Origin: Candidatus Nitromaritima sp. SCGC AAA288-L16
Lineage (GTDB): Bacteria; Nitrospinota; Nitrospinia; Nitrospinales; VA-1
NCBI GenBank assembly: GCA_000372225.1
Contig: AQTY01000012.1
Coordinates: forward strand, 23,293 to 51,679
Reading direction: 5' to 3'
Length of the DNA stretch: 28,387 bases
The position numbers and the translations under genes were made by a program. Positions 24,698 through 28,387 of the stretch are shown here, one piece after another. The stretch's first letter is position 1; every line of letters starts with the position of its first letter. The notes beneath the pieces were generated by a model. The model had not been told where the DNA came from. It did not search any database and saw only the letters and a program-made list of their open reading frames with translations.

Positions 24698-25065
24698 CAC
24701 AGAACCTCAGGAGCAAGGGAAAGAATTCTCATAAATTTCTTGGCACGCAATTCCCGGGCTACTGGACCAAAAATCCGAGTTCCCAGCGGCTCCCGGTTAT
24801 CATTTATCAAAACAGCTGAGTTGACATCAAACTTAATATAAGTACCATTAGGCCGACGAATTTCTTTTCTCGTTCGTACCACTACCGCCTTTTGAACCTC
24901 GCCTTTTTTTACAGTGCTTCGAGGATCGGTTTCTCTAACAGTAACCACAATAACATCGCCGATACGCGCGTACCTTCTCCTCGAGCCGCCCAGTACTTTT
25001 ATACACTGAACTTTTTTAGCCCCAGAGTTATCAGCAACATCTAATACCGTTCTGAACTGGATCAT
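24697..25065 (-). CDS. rplN: 50S ribosomal protein L14
   Basis: Large-subunit interface protein contacting 16S rRNA helix 14. It has 122 residues, the universal length: MIQFRTVLDVADNSGAKKVQ, then GSRRRYARIGDVIVVTVRET and FGPVARELRAKKFMRILSLA near the end. Its ATG overlaps the rpsQ stop by 4 nt (ATGA). In E. coli this is the first gene of the spc operon; here the overlap joins S10 and spc into one unit. Confidence 0.98.
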   Translation of the reverse strand: MIQFRTVLDVADNSGAKKVQCIKVLGGSRRRYARIGDVIVVTVRETDPRSTVKKGEVQKAVVVRTRKEIRRPNGTYIKFDVNSAVLINDNREPLGTRIFGPVARELRAKKFMRILSLAPEVL

Positions 25066-25349
25066 AACAACTCAGCCTTTTCGCTTACCAACGTCTTTTC
25101 TCTAGTAACAACACCCATTAAACGCCAACGTTTTTCCTTGCTAAGCGGGCGACTCTCCTGCATACGAACAAAATCCCCCTCCACGCATTCATTTTTCTCA
25201 TCATGCACCTTATACTTTTTAGTTGTTTTAACTACCTTTTTAAAAACAGGATGAGCAAACTTACGCTCCACCTTAACAACCACTGTTTTATCCATCTTAC
25301 TACTGACCACAACGCCCGTCATGGTCTTCTTTTTCACCTGATCACCCAT
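25062..25349 (-). CDS. rpsQ: 30S ribosomal protein S17
   Basis: OB-fold protein binding the 5' domain of 16S rRNA. It has 95 residues: KKKTMTGVVVSSKMDKTVVV, KFAHPVFKKVVKTTKKYKVH and ESRPLSKEKRWRLMGVV are the family blocks. A short C-terminal tail (TREKTLVSEKAELL) follows. It overlaps rplN by 4 nt and lies 47 bp after rpmC. Confidence 0.97.
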   Translation of the reverse strand: MGDQVKKKTMTGVVVSSKMDKTVVVKVERKFAHPVFKKVVKTTKKYKVHDEKNECVEGDFVRMQESRPLSKEKRWRLMGVVTREKTLVSEKAELL

Positions 25350-25396
25350 GAAACTCCTTAATTACCCCAAAATGCAGAGGCGCACCTGGTATACTG

Positions 25397-25618
25397 TTAT
25401 GCCTTATCAGCGGTCTCTTTAGCAGATCCCACCAAGTCGGACTCCCTAACGATAGTCTTTAATCTAGCAATGTCCCTTCGAATTAACTTAATTCGTCCGG
25501 GGGCTTCCATTTTCCCGGTCGCTAATTGGAACTTAAGATTAAAATATTCCTGACCGAGATCATCCATCTTTTCTAACCGCTCTTTCCCAGTAAGATCTCG
25601 AACTTCCTTTGCATTCAT
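25397..25618 (-). CDS. rpmC: 50S ribosomal protein L29
   Basis: Small helical-hairpin protein at the tunnel exit, part of the docking site for SRP and trigger factor. It has 73 residues: MNAKEVRDLTGKERLEKMDD, then LKFQLATGKMEAPGRIKLIRRDIAR-type core. It lies 27 bp after rplP and 47 bp before rpsQ. Confidence 0.96.
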   Translation of the reverse strand: MNAKEVRDLTGKERLEKMDDLGQEYFNLKFQLATGKMEAPGRIKLIRRDIARLKTIVRESDLVGSAKETADKA

Positions 25619-25645
25619 AACTTTCCTTCCATCATAAACGTATAC

Positions 25646-26056
25646 TTAATCGTTTTTAGTGACAAACCGAGTCGCAATAGGCAGCTTATGCTGCGCCAAC
25701 CGAAAGGCTTCTTTTGCTATCTCCTCAGGAACTCCCTCCATCTCATAAAGCATTCTCCCCTGCCTGACAACAGCAACCCAATATTCCGGCCCGCCCTTAC
25801 CCTTACCCATTCGAGTCTCAGCGGGTTTTTTAGAAACAGGCTTATCGGGGAAAATTCGCAACCATATCTTTCCACCCCGCTTTACATAACGAGTCATCGC
25901 AATACGCGCCGCCTCAATTTGTCGATTGGTAATCCTCCCACACTCAAGGGCCTGCAAGCCAAAAGAGCCAAAATCCAAATTCCCTCCGCGAAAGGCTGTG
26001 CCACCCATTCGACCTTTGTGGCGCTTACGATACTTGACCTTTTTCGGCATCAACAT
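25646..26056 (-). CDS. rplP: 50S ribosomal protein L16
   Basis: Large-subunit protein near the A-site tRNA elbow and peptidyl-transferase centre. It has 136 residues: MLMPKKVKYRKRHKGRMGG, FGSFGLQALECGRITNRQIE, and the conserved GKGKGGPEYWVAVVRQGRML. The first ATG (26056) gives the MLxPK N-terminus of the family. It lies 81 bp after rpsC, the largest gap in the S10 part of the operon. Confidence 0.98.
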   Translation of the reverse strand: MLMPKKVKYRKRHKGRMGGTAFRGGNLDFGSFGLQALECGRITNRQIEAARIAMTRYVKRGGKIWLRIFPDKPVSKKPAETRMGKGKGGPEYWVAVVRQGRMLYEMEGVPEEIAKEAFRLAQHKLPIATRFVTKND

Positions 26057-26137
26057 GACGCAGTTCTCCCAACCTCACAATTACCCACCCCTCTTAAACT
26101 GATTTGAAAAAAACCTCTGCTTATCATCTCAGCGCAC

Positions 26138-26833
26138 TTACTTTCTTTTTTTCCTATCGTTAGCCCTTAAAGAATCTTCCTCTACTTTAGCGACCTCATC
26201 TCCAGGAAGAATATCTCCACGATAAATCCAAACCTTAACACCAATTACTCCGAAGGTTGTATTTGCTCTAGCCGTACCATAATCTATATCAGCTCGCAGA
26301 GTATGCAGGGGAACACGCCCTTCACGATACCACTCGCTCCTTGCAATTTCCGCCCCACCTAACCGACCGGAAACCCTAATCTTAATACCAAGCGCCCCAA
26401 AACGAAGAGAAGACAACACCGTTTTCTTCATGGCCCTGCGAAAAGATATCCGCTTTTCAAGTTGCAATGCTACGTTTTGAGCAACGAGATTTGCGTCCAA
26501 TTCAGCCCGCCTAACCTCCTTAATCTCCAAACTTACCCGCTTATTACCGCTAATCATTTTTTGTAAGTCTTCCTTAAGTCTATCGACTTCCAAACCTTTC
26601 TTCCCGATAATGATTCCCGGTCGCGCAGTATGAATACTTACCCTGACACGGTCAGCACTTCTTTCGACTTCAACCTTTGAAATACCTGCATGCGCCAAAG
26701 TTTTCTTCACATGCCCGCGAAGTTTGATATCCTCCATCAGCAAACTAGGAAAATCTCGACGCACACACCATTTTGATACCCAAGTTTTATTAACCCCTAA
26801 CCGAAACCCGTATGGATGAACTTTTTGACCCAC
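26138..26833 (-). CDS. rpsC: 30S ribosomal protein S3
   Basis: Protein of the 30S head at the mRNA entry channel. It has 231 residues. The N-terminus GQKVHPYGFRLGV is universal. A type II KH domain has IIGKKG at 75-80, and the C-terminal domain shows SGRLGGAEIARSEWYREGRVPLHTLRADIDYG. The start codon is GTG at 26833, fixed by the conserved MGQKVHP. It lies 16 bp after rplV. Confidence 0.98.
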   Translation of the reverse strand: MGQKVHPYGFRLGVNKTWVSKWCVRRDFPSLLMEDIKLRGHVKKTLAHAGISKVEVERSADRVRVSIHTARPGIIIGKKGLEVDRLKEDLQKMISGNKRVSLEIKEVRRAELDANLVAQNVALQLEKRISFRRAMKKTVLSSLRFGALGIKIRVSGRLGGAEIARSEWYREGRVPLHTLRADIDYGTARANTTFGVIGVKVWIYRGDILPGDEVAKVEEDSLRANDRKKRK

Positions 26834-26849
26834 GCAACCTCCCCCTGTT

Positions 26850-27185
26850 TTATTTCTCGCTAAGCACTAAACAAATATTACTTGATCGCTTTCGGATTGT
26901 ATCCGCTGAACCTCTCGCTCTAGGCATCGTTCGCTTCATCACCACTCCCTGGTCAACCGTAACCCTCTTAACAAACATATCATCTACATCTAGGACCTTG
27001 TGGTTCTCTTCAGCGTTAGCAAGAGCTGACTTTAAAACCTTTTGCATGATGCGAGCAGCTTTTTTGCGTGTTAACTGCAGAATGTTCATAGCATCATTCA
27101 CGTTCTTCCCATAAATTAGACTTGCCACTAGTCGTGCCTTTTGGGGAGCTGTTCGCGTCCGATTCAATATCGCCTTAACTTCCAT
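26850..27185 (-). CDS. rplV: 50S ribosomal protein L22
   Basis: Large-subunit protein lining the exit tunnel with a long beta-hairpin. It has 111 residues. Conserved blocks are TAPQKARLVASLIYGK, SALANAEENH and the hairpin tip region RTMPRARGSADTIRKRSS, where macrolide-resistance changes occur in other bacteria. It lies 23 bp after rpsS and 16 bp before rpsC. Confidence 0.97.
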   Translation of the reverse strand: MEVKAILNRTRTAPQKARLVASLIYGKNVNDAMNILQLTRKKAARIMQKVLKSALANAEENHKVLDVDDMFVKRVTVDQGVVMKRTMPRARGSADTIRKRSSNICLVLSEK

Positions 27186-27208
27186 TAACCAAATACCTGA
27201 TTTGCGTT

Positions 27209-27490
27209 TTATTTAGTAACTGCTTTTTTGGTTCTACCACCATGCGACCTAAACATTCGAGTAGGAGAAAATTCACCCAGCTTGTGCCCCACCATATTTT
27301 CAGTAATAAAAACAGGAATGAATTTTTTACCGTTATGCACACCCACCGTATGCCCAACAAAGTCCGGGCTAATCGTCGATCTTCGAGACCAAGTCTTTAT
27401 AATCTTCCTATCTCCTTGACGATTCATTTCCTCAACCTTTTTTACCAGCGAATCATCAATAAAAGGGCCTTTTTTAAGCGATCGAGACAT
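27209..27490 (-). CDS. rpsS: 30S ribosomal protein S19
   Basis: Head protein of the 30S subunit, forming a complex with S13. It has 93 residues: MSRSLKKGPFIDDSLVKKVE, then TWSRRSTISPDFVGHTVGVHNG and GHKLGEFSPTRMFRSHGG. It lies 20 bp after rplB. Confidence 0.98.
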   Translation of the reverse strand: MSRSLKKGPFIDDSLVKKVEEMNRQGDRKIIKTWSRRSTISPDFVGHTVGVHNGKKFIPVFITENMVGHKLGEFSPTRMFRSHGGRTKKAVTK

Positions 27491-27510
27491 GTGTTTCCTT
27501 AATTAAATTA

Positions 27511-28350
27511 TTACCGTTTATTTCGTTTTTTACGCCGACTTAGAATAAATTTATTCGAGCTTTTACGCGGACTTCTTGTTTTAAATCCCTTCGCAGGCTG
27601 CCCCCAAGGACTACAAGGATGACGCCCTCCAGACGACCGGCCCTCACCACCGCCCATCGGGTGGTCAACAGGATTCATCGCCACTGCACGCACCCTGGGA
27701 CGACGCCCTATCCATCGCGTTCTCCCAGCCTTACCATAGGAGACATTTGCATGCTCAGAGTTCCCCACAACACCTATAGTCGCCCTACAATTTATCTGCA
27801 CCAACCGAACCTCACCCGATGAAAGCTTGAAAGTTGCATACGAACCCTCCTTAGCCATCAATTGAGCCGATGCGCCAGCACTTCGTGCCATCTGGCCTCC
27901 TTTACCACAACGCAATTCAATATTGTGCACCTGAGTCCCCTCGGGAATCAGCTTAATCGGCAAGGAATTCCCCGTCCGAATTTCTGCCTGATCACCAGAA
28001 ATCACCTTATCACCAACCTTCAATCCTTCAGGAAAAAGGATATAGCGCTTTTCTCCATCACCATAAACCAACAATGCAATGTTAGCCGAACGATTAGGAT
28101 CATATTCAACGCCGATAACCTTAGCCTCTACACCGTCTTTATTTCTCTTAAAGTCTATAATTCGGTATTGCTTGCGATGTCCTCCGCCTCGTCGTTTTGC
28201 AGTCAACCGCCCTCGATTATTGCGCCCACCTGTACGAGCCAATGCATCAAGCAACCTCTTTTCCGGAGTTGACTTTGTGATTTCCTCAAACCCAGAGATG
28301 GTGCGAAAACGAACACCCGGAGAACGAGGCTTTAACTTTCTAACTGGCAT
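27511..28350 (-). CDS. rplB: 50S ribosomal protein L2
   Basis: Core large-subunit protein needed for subunit joining and peptidyl-transferase activity. It has 279 residues. The N-terminal region MPVRKLKPRSPGVRF, GRNNRGRLTAKRRGGGHRKQYR and the C-terminal MNPVDHPMGGGEGRSSGGRH are typical; His230 corresponds to the essential His229 of E. coli. The ATG overlaps the rplW stop (TGATG). Confidence 0.98.
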   Translation of the reverse strand: MPVRKLKPRSPGVRFRTISGFEEITKSTPEKRLLDALARTGGRNNRGRLTAKRRGGGHRKQYRIIDFKRNKDGVEAKVIGVEYDPNRSANIALLVYGDGEKRYILFPEGLKVGDKVISGDQAEIRTGNSLPIKLIPEGTQVHNIELRCGKGGQMARSAGASAQLMAKEGSYATFKLSSGEVRLVQINCRATIGVVGNSEHANVSYGKAGRTRWIGRRPRVRAVAMNPVDHPMGGGEGRSSGGRHPCSPWGQPAKGFKTRSPRKSSNKFILSRRKKRNKR

Positions 28351-28387
28351 CAGGACCCGCCCCCTTCAAATAATTCGATTTTATCGC
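28350..28387 (-). CDS. rplW: 50S ribosomal protein L23, C-terminal end only
   Basis: Only the last 11 codons and the TGA stop are inside the window. They read DKIELFEGGGS in the frame that ends exactly at the rplB start. This resembles the C-terminal strand of L23, and rplW is the expected gene before rplB in the S10 operon. The call rests mainly on position. Confidence 0.75.
   Translation of the reverse strand, partial: DKIELFEGGGS

Overview
The window comes from a Gram-negative bacterium of moderately low GC. The evidence is a WaaF-type LPS heptosyltransferase, a membrane-anchored HtrA protease and a deltaproteobacterial-style gene order rho-rpmE-prfA-prmC-murA. The exact lineage cannot be fixed from the sequence alone; a deltaproteobacterial or Nitrospinota-like relative is my best guess, and it is inference. 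Nearly everything is on the minus strand. TAG, TAA and TGA all act as ordinary stops (waaF, rplQ and rpmJ end in TAG), and RF1 (prfA) is encoded here, so there is no sign of a recoded genetic code.

Layout from left to right. 1-1918: a UvrD/PcrA helicase cut by the window edge. 2068-3219: an HtrA-family serine protease whose transcript ends at a clear hairpin terminator. 3444-5422: hemE and hemH, two late heme-pathway steps, translationally coupled behind a strong sigma70-type promoter; hemH carries a one-base frameshift. 5498-6640: queG (tRNA queuosine), divergent from a plus-strand class II-like histone-deacetylase homologue (6757-7698). 7824-8351: a plus-strand Gx / heptaprenyl-diphosphate-synthase component I-like membrane protein interrupted by an in-frame TAG. 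8445-14396: minus-strand unit rho-rpmE-prfA-prmC-murA-waaF, covering transcription termination, ribosome/peptide release, peptidoglycan precursor and LPS core; waaF is frameshifted. 14397-15167: about 770 bp without a large gene, holding the rho promoter and leader plus one candidate small ORF. 15168-15584: a plus-strand YkgJ-type cysteine-cluster protein.

15649-28387: the fused S10-spc-alpha ribosomal superoperon, read right to left: (rplW)-rplB-rpsS-rplV-rpsC-rplP-rpmC-rpsQ-rplN-rplX-rplE-rpsN-rpsH-rplF-rplR-rpsE-rplO-secY-adk-infA-rpmJ-rpsM-rpsK-rpsD-rpoA-rplQ. Compared with the textbook order, rpmD (L30) and map are missing from their places. All ribosomal proteins here that have zinc and zinc-free forms (S4, S14, L24, L31, L36) keep their cysteine pairs. 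L17 carries a Lys-rich tail of about 80 residues. Several genes use GTG or TTG starts (rpsC, rpsM, rpsD, rpsE).

I found no mobile element, CRISPR array, tRNA or rRNA, and no clearly novel multi-gene system. The most notable observations are three interrupted genes within about 5.2 kb (hemH, the Gx-like gene, waaF). Two lesions map to A7/A8 homopolymers and one is an amber codon, while the neighbouring essential genes are intact.
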